A stretch of 50,027 bases of DNA from Phycisphaerales bacterium (GTDB lineage Bacteria > Planctomycetota > Phycisphaerae > Sedimentisphaerales > Anaerobacaceae), in the NCBI GenBank assembly GCA_020343675.1, contig CP070806.1, positions 2,318,411 through 2,368,437 of the forward strand, in the 5' to 3' direction. The notes beneath the pieces were generated by a model. It did no database searches. It was not told the DNA's origin and saw nothing but the letters and a program-made list of their open reading frames with translations. Position numbers and translations under genes: made by a program. Shown one piece after another: positions 1 to 8,216 of the stretch (its first letter is position 1; each line of letters starts with the position of its first letter).

Positions 1-198
1 ATTCTCTTTCTGAAGAGCCCGGTGCTGCTTGATCATGTCGGGGCTCATCCCACCATATTTCTGCCGCCAGCGGTAATAGGTGTTCTGACTTACCTCAAGC
101 TCTCTACAGACCTCTGGAATGGCCTTTCCCTGGCCAATAAGAATATCTGCTTGCCTTAACTTGGCCACAATCTGCGGCCCACTATGCTTCTTTTTCAT
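1..198 (-). CDS. IS3-family transposase OrfA, N-terminal part (cut by window edge)
   Basis: Sixty-six codons read leftward from an ATG at 198 and run off the window. The product starts MKKKHSGPQIVAKLRQAD and continues through VCRELEVSQNTYYRWRQKYG, the helix-turn-helix typical of OrfA proteins of IS3-family elements, which bind the terminal repeats and are normally fused to the OrfB integrase domain by frameshifting. The DNA just upstream of the ATG holds the first copy of a direct repeat found again 13 kb away. Whether the rest of the element is intact cannot be seen here. The family call rests on recognising the HTH pattern. Confidence 0.85.
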   Translation of the reverse strand, partial: MKKKHSGPQIVAKLRQADILIGQGKAIPEVCRELEVSQNTYYRWRQKYGGMSPDMIKQHRALQKEN

Positions 199-223
199 GA
201 GACGATTTTTTTCAAAATATACC

Positions 224-280
224 TCTACTGTCGGTTATCCTCTCATAAGAACTGGACCAGTTTTTGGGAGCAGACCACTC
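224..280. repeat. Direct repeat, copy 1 (43 bp perfect core)
   Basis: The 43 bases 224-266 recur without a mismatch at 13425-13467 in the same orientation. Similarity continues rightward for about 14 more bases with a one-base gap and two substitutions, and stops sharply on the left side. The core contains the palindrome ACTGGACCAGT-like arm AACTGGACCAGTTTTT. This copy lies between the IS3 OrfA start and the arabinofuranosidase-like pseudogene, so it is probably an end or an upstream part of an insertion sequence. Confidence 0.9.
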
Positions 281-316
281 ATAGAGTATGATGGCAAACA
301 CAGAAGGATGTGGACT

Positions 317-1031
317 ATGCCACAATCCGCATGGCGAATATTGCTACAAGGAATAGGCGTTCTCGCTGTGTGCGTAACGAGTGGACTATCGAGCACAAAG
401 GACGTCGTTATCGTTGATACACATACAGTCCTGCGAACGCTCTCGGGCAATCCAATTGGTATCAACTTCAACTATCTCCGCGACGACAACCACAACCGAC
501 CAGCCGGTTCACCGAGCATACAATCGATCATGAAACAAATGAATATCCAGTGGGTCCGTTATCCTGGTGGCGAAAAATCTGACTGGCATTTTCTTCAGCA
601 CACCACCCTTTGAGGAAGTGAATCCAACGGTGTTAACTTATAGCGAAGGTTGGGGTGGGTATTATCAGTCGGTCAATGATCAGGATGTCCTCGATTTCGA
701 TGAATACATCAATTATCTACGGGAGTTCGGAGCACGCGCGTATATCGTCGTACCCTATGAGTCTTTTGAACGTTCCAAGAAAGCCAAGGAGGAGTTCATT
801 GAACATGCTGTGGCTTGGGTGCGGTACGCCAATGTCCGAAGGAATTACGGCGTGAAGTACTGGGAGGTCGGCAACGAGAACTGGCATAATAAGACCGGGA
901 CCGCTACTGAGATCGCCCAAGTTGCGAAAGAGTTCGCCCAAGCTATGAAAGCCGTCGATCCAAATATCAAGGTCGGCCTTCGGCCCTTCCAAGACTGTCC
1001 AGAGGCCCCAAATCGGTTCCAGAATCCTTGA
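317..1031 (+). pseudogene. alpha-L-arabinofuranosidase-like (GH51-type) secreted enzyme, frameshifted and truncated
   Basis: An ATG at 317, nine bases after AGAAGG, opens a signal-peptide-like N-terminus (ILLQGIGVLAVCVTSGLSS) followed by GINFNYLRDD and VRYPGGEKSDWH. An extra T in the run at 589-592 shifts the frame. The product then continues as FFSTPPFEEVNPTVLTY and reaches KYWEVGNENWHN, the acid/base region of GH51-like arabinofuranosidases. After VDPNIKVG the similarity ends and the frame stops at 1031, so the nucleophile half of the barrel is missing. One frameshift and one truncation make it non-functional. The GH51 assignment is from motif memory; GH79-like relatives are an alternative. 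Confidence 0.7.
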
Positions 1032-1245
1032 TTTTGAGCTGGATTCGCCCCTCTACCTCACACGGAAGCGCTGTGACGGCAGCCGCATGCGTGACAAGCT
1101 TCTCAATGGCGAATTGTTCTTACATAGTGCCCAAATGCCTGGTTTTACCGCCACGGCTCACTGTGCGGCTGAAGATTTGGCTTTATCATCGGGAACCCCT
1201 CCAAGTAAAATTGAGCACGAAGAATGTGATATGCTTCTGGATTGA
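986..1245 (+). pseudogene. Remnant reading frame upstream of the oligopeptidase gene
   Basis: From about 986 a third frame is open to the TGA at 1243-1245 and encodes an ordinary-looking stretch with ILDFELDSPLYLTRKRCDG and a tail ending HEECDMLLD. The stop overlaps the ribosome binding site of the next gene, the spacing expected for the last codon of an upstream operon partner. It may be the end of the broken arabinofuranosidase gene after a second frameshift and an internal deletion, or the end of a different gene. I do not recognise the sequence. Confidence 0.35.
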
Positions 1246-1257
1246 AAGGATTTGCTG

Positions 1258-3420
1258 ATGCGCTGCGCGAAGCTCCTATCTGCCCTGCTGATCGTACTGA
1301 GCGGCTGCGCCGTATCCAGACCGCCTCAGACCCCTCAGATACCGGTGACCAACGAATATCATGGCGTGGAGGTCATCGATCAGTACCAGTGGCTTGAAGA
1401 ATGGAATGACAAGCGGGTGCAGTCGTGGAGCGATAAACAGAACGACTATGCCCGAGACATTCTGGAAAATCTACCGCACATCGAAGAGCTTCATGGGCGA
1501 ATCACCGAGATACTGACCGCCGAGTCGGTCAGCTATCGCTCGCTTTCCTGGCGCAAAGGAAGACTCTTTGCGATCAAGCGGCAGCCGCCCCTGGAGCAGC
1601 CATTTCTGGTCGTTATGCCGTCTGCACGGGATCCGGGCTCGGAGCGAACCATCGTTGATCCAGCCAAAATAGATCCGAGCGGCTCGACGTCGGTTGACTG
1701 GTACGTACCATCTCCGGATGGAAATATTGTCGCTGTATCGCTTTCTGTTGGTGGCTCGGAAAGCGGAGATGTACACATCTATCAGACCGATACCGGCAAG
1801 GAGATGGAAGAAGTCATTGTCCGTGTCAACGGGGGCACCGCCGGTGGCGACCTGACATGGACGCCCGATGGGTCGGGCTTCTACTACACACGGTATCCTC
1901 GAGAAGGTGAGCGGCCGTCTGAGGATATGGACTTCTACCAGCAGATCTGGTTCCACAGAATGGGAACATCGCCAGACAAAGACAATTATGAGATTGGCAA
2001 GGATTTTCCCCGGATAGCCGAAATCATCCTCGAAACAGATGCCGATTCCGGCAAAGTCCTGGCCACCGTCCAATATGGCGATAGTGGGCGCTTCGCTCAT
2101 TATCTTCGTACTCCGCAAGGGCAGTGGAGACAGATCGCCGCTTATGATGACCAAATCGTGCAAGCAACCTTCGGTGCCGATGATACCCTGTTTTTGATTT
2201 CCCGGGCTGATGCGCCTCGGGGTAAGATTTTGAAACTGTCCTTAGCTGATTCTTCTCTGCGAAGAGCTAATGTCATTGTTCCGGAGGGCAAGAATGCGAT
2301 CGTCTCGGACTTCTACGGCCATGCGCCCACAGTGGCGACCCGGACTCGTCTGTACGTTACATACCAGCTCGGTGGACCGTCGGAGATCCGCGTCTTTGAC
2401 CATCAGGGACAACGGCAAACAGGGCCCCAGATTCTGCCGGTATCCAGTATCGGACAAATCGTTGCCTCAGCCGATGACAATATTCTCTATCAGAATTCCT
2501 CCTATATTGTTCCTTCGTCATGGTACCTGTTCCGACCACATGAAAGCACGACCACCAAAACAGCGCTGGTTACGCAGTCGCCCGTTGACTTTTCCGACTG
2601 TGAAGTCGTACGCGAATATGCAACGTCCAAGGATGGGACTCAAGTGCCCGTCAATATCATTCGGCGCAAGGGGACCAAACTGGATGGCTCGAACCCGGTG
2701 TTGCTTACTGGCTATGGCGGGTATGGGATTAACATAGAACCTGGCTTTAGTGCCTTGCGTCGTGTTTGGATCGACCAGGGGGGTGTTTATGCCCAAGCCA
2801 ATCTCCGGGGAGGCGGTGAATTTGGAGAACAGTGGCACAAAGAGGGCATGCTGACGAAGAAGAAGAATGTCTTCGATGATTTCGCCGCTACCATGCGGCA
2901 CATGATCGACGCGGGTTACACAACATTTGAGAAACTCGCCATCATGGGCGGCAGCAATGGCGGACTACTGATGGGCGCGATGATCACACAATACCCGAGG
3001 CTTTTTAGGACTGTCGTTTCTTCAGTTGGGATCTACGATATGCTTCGGGTGGAGCTGGCTCCCAACGGGGAATTCAACATCCCCGAATTCGGAACTGTAA
3101 AGGACCCTGAACAGTTTCGTGCCCTCTATGCGTATTCGCCTTACCATAATGTCCGGGACGATGTGGATTACCCCTCCGTGCTGTTTATGACCGGGGAGCA
3201 TGACCCGCGGGTGGATCCCATGCATTCTCGGAAAATGACGGCACGCCTTCAGGCAGCGACTTCTTCGGGTCAAGCTGTTCTGCTGAGAACCAGTTCCAAG
3301 ACCGGACATGGCCTGGCTACGCCACTTAGTGAGCAAATTGACAAGAGCGTTCACTATCACGCTTTTCTGCTGAATGAGCTTGGCCTACGATATCTGCCGC
3401 CGAAGCCCCCGGCAGACTAA
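1258..3420 (+). CDS. Prolyl oligopeptidase family serine peptidase (S9A), lipoprotein
   Basis: This 720-residue protein has the prolyl oligopeptidase layout: an N-terminal beta-propeller (about residues 70-430) and a C-terminal alpha/beta-hydrolase domain. The hydrolase part shows LTGYGGYGI, the nucleophile motif GGSNGGLL (Ser566), TGEHDPRVDP (Asp649) and KTGHG (His684). The family cleaves short proline-containing peptides. The N-terminus has a hydrophobic stretch and a lipobox (IVLSGC), so the protein is probably an envelope lipoprotein. AAAGGA lies seven bases before the ATG at 1258; a TTG two codons earlier is less well placed. It follows the relic frame by only a few bases, which suggests a former operon. 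Confidence 0.93.
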   Translation: MRCAKLLSALLIVLSGCAVSRPPQTPQIPVTNEYHGVEVIDQYQWLEEWNDKRVQSWSDKQNDYARDILENLPHIEELHGRITEILTAESVSYRSLSWRKGRLFAIKRQPPLEQPFLVVMPSARDPGSERTIVDPAKIDPSGSTSVDWYVPSPDGNIVAVSLSVGGSESGDVHIYQTDTGKEMEEVIVRVNGGTAGGDLTWTPDGSGFYYTRYPREGERPSEDMDFYQQIWFHRMGTSPDKDNYEIGKDFPRIAEIILETDADSGKVLATVQYGDSGRFAHYLRTPQGQWRQIAAYDDQIVQATFGADDTLFLISRADAPRGKILKLSLADSSLRRANVIVPEGKNAIVSDFYGHAPTVATRTRLYVTYQLGGPSEIRVFDHQGQRQTGPQILPVSSIGQIVASADDNILYQNSSYIVPSSWYLFRPHESTTTKTALVTQSPVDFSDCEVVREYATSKDGTQVPVNIIRRKGTKLDGSNPVLLTGYGGYGINIEPGFSALRRVWIDQGGVYAQANLRGGGEFGEQWHKEGMLTKKKNVFDDFAATMRHMIDAGYTTFEKLAIMGGSNGGLLMGAMITQYPRLFRTVVSSVGIYDMLRVELAPNGEFNIPEFGTVKDPEQFRALYAYSPYHNVRDDVDYPSVLFMTGEHDPRVDPMHSRKMTARLQAATSSGQAVLLRTSSKTGHGLATPLSEQIDKSVHYHAFLLNELGLRYLPPKPPAD

Positions 3421-3486
3421 TCCAGGTGGTTGGGTATTTCATAGGGCCTAACTCAGGGGTTCCGGCCTTGTTGTCCGATTACCCTT

Positions 3487-3687
3487 CTACGGTCCAACCG
3501 GTACACCGTCTTGGAGTGCGAGGGTTCTCTGCCGAAAGTAGCTTGGGATTCCGCCCACGGGAACCCGAACCCGGTCGTTAGCACCGGCCGAGGATGCGTT
3601 GTCGGGCAAGGGGGTCATACCGGCAGCAACACCCGTTGCGGCCTTCTTAATGAACGATCTGCGAGATACTTCATTGGCGAGTTCCAT
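3487..3687 (-). pseudogene. Broken Gfo/Idh/MocA-type gene, Tat leader only
   Basis: The 66-codon frame starts after GGGGGAG and encodes a twin-arginine leader (SRRSFIKKAATGVAAG) followed by ANDRVRV, which in planctomycetes usually marks the start of a Tat-exported Gfo/Idh/MocA oxidoreductase. The nucleotide-binding glycine motif expected next (VGVIGCG-like) is not there. The frame becomes unrelated and stops. It lies 53 bases downstream of the lyase gene on the same strand and would have been the third gene of that operon. I read it as the 5' stump of a deleted gene. The exact oxidoreductase family is an inference. Confidence 0.6.
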
Positions 3688-3740
3688 TGTCCAATCTCCC
3701 CCATTATCACGTGAAGTCTCTTCTTTCTTCCTGTGATCTG

Positions 3741-6272
3741 CTATTCCAAATCCCGCTGCAGCGCTTCGGCCATGGATGACGTGTCCACCACCAGGTCCGC
3801 TTCTCGCGCGTACGGAGAATCAGGGTCAAAGCTGACGACGTCATTAGCCACGCGAACAGTGGAATCATCCAGACGCTCGATGGCGGGGATTGTCTCTCCC
3901 GGCGGCGCAGGATAGACGACCGCCAAGAATCGCCAATTCCGGGCAGGGATCGCATTGCTGATCCACAGATTGTGTCCGCATAGGACGTTGTCTCTTCGCC
4001 ACCGGCTATAGTCTTCACCAGTATGCGGATTCACAAACGCTTTTATCCCAACGCGGTCGTCAAGTTCGAGCCCTTGCCGACGGGCGAAGTGCCGCAGACG
4101 CACGTTTACGTCGCCAACAGCATAATCGACAGTGAAGGTGCTCTGGTCAAAGCTGAACGGATCTTGAGGGAGGATATGGTACAGCCATGTGTAAGTAGCG
4201 GGCCGTGAGCAGCTCAGATCATCGTAGATAACGAAATACTTGCCGCGCAGGAAAAGAAAATGACGAATGAAGCGATCTAAGTGGGGCAATGCCCTTTCTT
4301 CATACACGTCGTCCAGAGGCAGTGACCACCGGGAGTATTTGCCTGGCGTGCGAGGGTAGCAGCCGGTGGCGTCACCCGCAAAATATACGTAGTCTTGCCC
4401 GCGGGAAAAGGCCGCAAGCCGGCCGTAATAGGGATGGAGCTGACCGGTTGAAGGTTGCGCCTGTCCGAGCCCGTCCACGAGCACAGTGTTATGACTCATC
4501 GTGTGGTAGGCGAAGGCATCGCGGTTGGCTGAGCTGCCGCCGCCGTGGTTGAGCATCTGACCATAGGCGTGCAGTTGGAACGAAGCATCGGAATTGAACG
4601 AGTGGCCGTAGCCGCCGCGGGGCCGACATTGAAAGATGACTCCCAAACCATTTTCGAAGGTCGAGCGCAGACTCGGAGGACCGGTGGCGGCCATCCCCCA
4701 GCCGGCGACTGGAAACAGACCGACGGTTTCACTCTCCGGCTCCAGCCGGGGCTCATCATAGTACGCCGGCAGCACGTATTCGATCCAGGGACGGAACGCA
4801 GAGAATTCCTTGCCGCCGTATTGCCGCCAGTTCACCAGGAACCGTCCATCTCCGGTCAGGTAGGCGAACTTGCGGAAGTGCGCCAGGTGATTGTTGCGGG
4901 AGGCATTCGCCTGATTGCCCCAGGCATTGTGGGTCATGCCAACGGGGATAACTCTCCGGAAGAACTCGCCGATGCGCGCGTAGAACGGATTGCGGCCAAG
5001 ATTGGCGTGAGGAAGTGTTGTATCGAAGTACATTGTCGCATTCATCAACCATTTGCATTTTGAGGTGCCATAGCCGGGGCCCTCATTCCATGCCTCGTCG
5101 AAACCATGCCCGCAGGTAACGCCGATGAGGTAATTGAGGATCAGGTCGAACCATTCGCGGCCGACCTCGCTATGTTCGTAAAGCGCCAGACCACAGACGG
5201 CTGTCCCCATCGCGGCTTCGTAACTGTGGCTGGTGATCATTCCGGACATCCCGGCAGCTCTGACCACAGGCTGACCCGTTTGTTTGTCCCTTCTGCTTCG
5301 ATTCTTCCACGAGAATTTGTTCATGATGTGATCGACGCGCCACTCGAGGGATTCTATCATGATCCGTCGTTCGTTCGGCGTTAGATATGGATGGAGCCAG
5401 TCAAACAACAGAGCCAGAAACTCATTGCCGTGAGTGGCGTCTTCACTGCCGTCGCCTCCCAAGCCTTCCGGCGATGCCCTTCCCCCGGGAGGATAGCTCG
5501 CCCAGGTCACAGCTCGCGATTTCACCGGCGCATATCGATCATCTCCCGTCATTCGCCAGACAAAACAAACTGTCGCGAGGTCCCCGGCAATTGTGTAGAA
5601 CTCCTGGGCCGGCTCGGTGGCCCGGTCCGTGGCAGGAAAGTCGCGCCACCAACTCTTGCGCATTATTAAGTCTGCCTGACGACGCAGGTGGCTCAGAGCG
5701 GCTCTGGAACCGGAATCAGTCTGTGCCAGCCGGCGGATTCGATTCAGATTTTCGGCATTGAACAAGATGCGAGGATGACCCATTTCCTCAAGACCGGGAA
5801 CGGTCAATCCTGAACGATTCCAAACCACCGCGTCCTCCGAGATCGTGAACGAACGAATATTGCTCCATTCGGCCCGACCTTGACCGCCCTTATAGCCCAC
5901 GCGCCAGTACCATCGATTCGGCTGCCGGTTCCGCCCGGCGACCAGAGTCGGCAGCATATTGTAGAAATTGTGAGGGCAGGTCGCGTCGACTACAGGATCC
6001 GAGCAGTCCTCCTTTGGTGATATCTGAAGATTAAACGAATACAGGGCATCGCGAAAGTCATTGGGCCAGTCCGGACAATAAGGCCAGCTCATTCGCGGAG
6101 GATTCAGACGGACTATCTCACTGTCTGCCGGGCGCCAGTTGACATAGCGACTGTAGTGACTTCGCGGACTCTCCGGCACGATGGCTTCGAGTCCAATACG
6201 TACAGGCTCGGCCAGACCCTTCCCTTGCATTACCAACAGTTGCAGCATTAGAAAACCAATAGAGTGTCTCAT
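3741..6272 (-). CDS. Heparinase II/III-type polysaccharide lyase, secreted
   Basis: The 843-residue product has a signal peptide (IGFLMLQLLVMQGKGLA), an N-terminal DUF4962-like region (about 25-170), an alpha/alpha toroid (about 180-490) and a C-terminal beta-sandwich. The segment GHSFNSDASFQLHAYGQ, then HTMSHNTVLVDGLGQ, is characteristic of the heparinase II/III C-terminal domain. Such enzymes cleave uronic-acid polysaccharides by beta-elimination outside the cytoplasm; the substrate cannot be read from the sequence. An ORF extension reaches 6383 and overlaps the previous stop as ATGA. I chose 6272 because GGAAAGG lies six bases upstream and the signal peptide then starts at residue 1. It is the second gene of a leftward operon. 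Confidence 0.85.
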   Translation of the reverse strand: MRHSIGFLMLQLLVMQGKGLAEPVRIGLEAIVPESPRSHYSRYVNWRPADSEIVRLNPPRMSWPYCPDWPNDFRDALYSFNLQISPKEDCSDPVVDATCPHNFYNMLPTLVAGRNRQPNRWYWRVGYKGGQGRAEWSNIRSFTISEDAVVWNRSGLTVPGLEEMGHPRILFNAENLNRIRRLAQTDSGSRAALSHLRRQADLIMRKSWWRDFPATDRATEPAQEFYTIAGDLATVCFVWRMTGDDRYAPVKSRAVTWASYPPGGRASPEGLGGDGSEDATHGNEFLALLFDWLHPYLTPNERRIMIESLEWRVDHIMNKFSWKNRSRRDKQTGQPVVRAAGMSGMITSHSYEAAMGTAVCGLALYEHSEVGREWFDLILNYLIGVTCGHGFDEAWNEGPGYGTSKCKWLMNATMYFDTTLPHANLGRNPFYARIGEFFRRVIPVGMTHNAWGNQANASRNNHLAHFRKFAYLTGDGRFLVNWRQYGGKEFSAFRPWIEYVLPAYYDEPRLEPESETVGLFPVAGWGMAATGPPSLRSTFENGLGVIFQCRPRGGYGHSFNSDASFQLHAYGQMLNHGGGSSANRDAFAYHTMSHNTVLVDGLGQAQPSTGQLHPYYGRLAAFSRGQDYVYFAGDATGCYPRTPGKYSRWSLPLDDVYEERALPHLDRFIRHFLFLRGKYFVIYDDLSCSRPATYTWLYHILPQDPFSFDQSTFTVDYAVGDVNVRLRHFARRQGLELDDRVGIKAFVNPHTGEDYSRWRRDNVLCGHNLWISNAIPARNWRFLAVVYPAPPGETIPAIERLDDSTVRVANDVVSFDPDSPYAREADLVVDTSSMAEALQRDLE

Positions 6273-6379
6273 GGCATACCTTTCCCGCAATCTCGATCTA
6301 CTTCGAATCTTCACTGGCGATCCGACTGCAATAGAAATCCTTCGGCCCTCATCCATTCGAGCCATCTTCTGCTTCTCCG

Positions 6380-7906
6380 TCAATCCTGTTCGGGGTAGAA
6401 CGCCTCCATCAAATGCCTGTATTGATTCATCCGCTTCTCATTGATATCGAGGGGCGGTTTGGCGTCGGCAGGCAGAAAGGACTCGTACGGATGAGTCTTT
6501 AAATAATCCTCGAACTCCTTGCGGATCTTTTTCAACGCTTCGGGCTTTATCAACAGATCAATGGCCGACATCGCCGTGACCTTGGCGCCTGCGTTGAGCC
6601 CTTTCCAGGCGGTTGAGCCCAAACCGCACGCCACTGTGGACCAGTGGTGGCCCCTTGCTCCGGGAACGTTGCCGGGGAAACGAATCGTCGCCGTTGGGGC
6701 AATCAGTGTCACGTCGCCGTGATCGGATGATGCGCCGCCGGTGAATACCGCCTCAGGCTTGTCTATGCCGCCTGTCTTTGCGGGCATCCCCTTCTCTTCC
6801 CTGCCCATCTGGCGCTGCAAGGCCCGGGCAAATTCGTGCTCGTCCTCGGTCCATTCGGGCATGCCGATAAGTTCGATGTTCCTGTTCACCAGCTCAGCCA
6901 ATGTCTTATTGTGATGTGACTGATGAATCGCGGCGATCACGCGAACCTCCGCCAGCTTCGTCCCGGTGGCCATCGCCGCGCCTTTAGCACAGTTGAGGAC
7001 GCGCTCGTACATCGGCTTCAGCCTCGCATCCGAGTTACGAAGGAAGTACCAGACACTGGCCCTGTCAGGAACGACATTTGGCGCCTCGCCGCCCTCGGGG
7101 ATTACGTAGTGCATCCTGTGAGTGAAATTCAGATGCTCCCGTAGATAGTTTGTGGAGACGTTCATTATCTCCACCGCATCAAGAGCGCTGCGTCCGCTCC
7201 AGGGGCTGCCGGCACTGTGGGCGGTCTTGCCCTCAAATGTGAAGATGACAGAGTACAGAGCGCTGCCCCTAATGCCGTAACCCGTATTGAATCCTGAACT
7301 GGCGTGGTTGTTGATGACTGCGTCCACACCATCGAACAATCCTGCTCTAACCATGTAGGGACGGCTAACGAGCATTTCCTCTCCGGGCGAGCCAAAGACC
7401 TTAACGGTCCCTTGGATGCCATGTTTGTCTATCGCATGTTTGATCGCTATCGCCGCGGCTGCAGCCGCCGTGCCCATTAGATTGTGGCCGCACCCGTGCC
7501 CCGGGGCACCGGCAACGAGCGGCTGCTGCTCGGCCACGCGTCCCTTCTGAGAGATCGTCGGCAGCGCATCGTACTCTGCAAGAATGCCTATGACCGGTTT
7601 GCCTGATCCGTAGCTGGCGACAAAACAGGTCGGCATGCCCGCCAATCCTCGCTCCGCCGAAAAGCCTTCATCTTCCAGTGTTCTGGTCAGCAGCGCCGAG
7701 GACTTGTGTTCCTGAAGTCCCAGCTCGGCGTATGACCAGATGGCATCGGATATACGGCCGAATCTCTCCATGACTTCCGGCTTGCTGAGCCAGTCTAGCA
7801 CATGCTGTTTCTCCTGTGAAATTTGAGCCCCGGCACATGGCAATACCAGAAGCAAATATGCAATTGCCGTCAGTTGGGCATGGGTGGGCAACTTAGTAGT
7901 CTTCAT
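6380..7906 (-). CDS. M20-family amidohydrolase, AbgB-like, exported
   Basis: The 508-residue protein matches metal-dependent M20 peptidases of the aminobenzoyl-glutamate hydrolase subunit B type. It shows LAEYDALP, APGHGCGHNLMGTA with metal-binding histidines, FGSPGEE with the catalytic glutamate, a lid domain around FEGKTAHSAGSPWSGR, and GARGHHWSTVACG near the C-terminus. It hydrolyses an amide bond of an N-acylated amino acid or similar compound. The N-terminus (LTAIAYLLLVLPCAGAQ) looks like a signal peptide, unusual for the AbgB branch. The ATG at 7906 follows AGGTG. An alternative GTG at 7936 has a strong but distant GGGAGGG. The lyase gene follows directly. Confidence 0.88.
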   Translation of the reverse strand: MKTTKLPTHAQLTAIAYLLLVLPCAGAQISQEKQHVLDWLSKPEVMERFGRISDAIWSYAELGLQEHKSSALLTRTLEDEGFSAERGLAGMPTCFVASYGSGKPVIGILAEYDALPTISQKGRVAEQQPLVAGAPGHGCGHNLMGTAAAAAAIAIKHAIDKHGIQGTVKVFGSPGEEMLVSRPYMVRAGLFDGVDAVINNHASSGFNTGYGIRGSALYSVIFTFEGKTAHSAGSPWSGRSALDAVEIMNVSTNYLREHLNFTHRMHYVIPEGGEAPNVVPDRASVWYFLRNSDARLKPMYERVLNCAKGAAMATGTKLAEVRVIAAIHQSHHNKTLAELVNRNIELIGMPEWTEDEHEFARALQRQMGREEKGMPAKTGGIDKPEAVFTGGASSDHGDVTLIAPTATIRFPGNVPGARGHHWSTVACGLGSTAWKGLNAGAKVTAMSAIDLLIKPEALKKIRKEFEDYLKTHPYESFLPADAKPPLDINEKRMNQYRHLMEAFYPEQD

Positions 7907-8119
7907 AAATTCACCTGTGGTGCCTTTCGTGTTCACTCAGGAAATATCCCTCCCATCTTACACGTTATTTCCGGGAAGTCACGCTTGTAACGTAATTTAG
8001 TTGCCATTCATCTCACGGCCGACCGGCGGTCCGTCATCCCGGCTTAAGAAGATGGTTTGCGCGTCTGTGGCATATACCAGGCATCTGGTTTCTCTCTTCT
8101 CTCTCAGACACCTTCAGTC

Positions 8120-8125
8120 TATAAT
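8120..8125 (+). promoter_or_regulatory. Possible -10 box for the rhamnogalacturonan-lyase-like gene
   Basis: A perfect TATAAT lies about 90 bases upstream of the ATG in the 310-bp divergent region between the two operons. No good -35 box stands 16-18 bases before it; the sequence there is CT-rich. The rest of the region shows no other feature I can support. Confidence 0.25.
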
Positions 8126-8216
8126 GGCAGGCCGGAACAGATTTGACTCCCGGCGATTATGACGGAAGCGTAGGCCGTTAGAGTTAGCTGAATTTGCTCA
8201 TTGGAAGGCGCCCACT

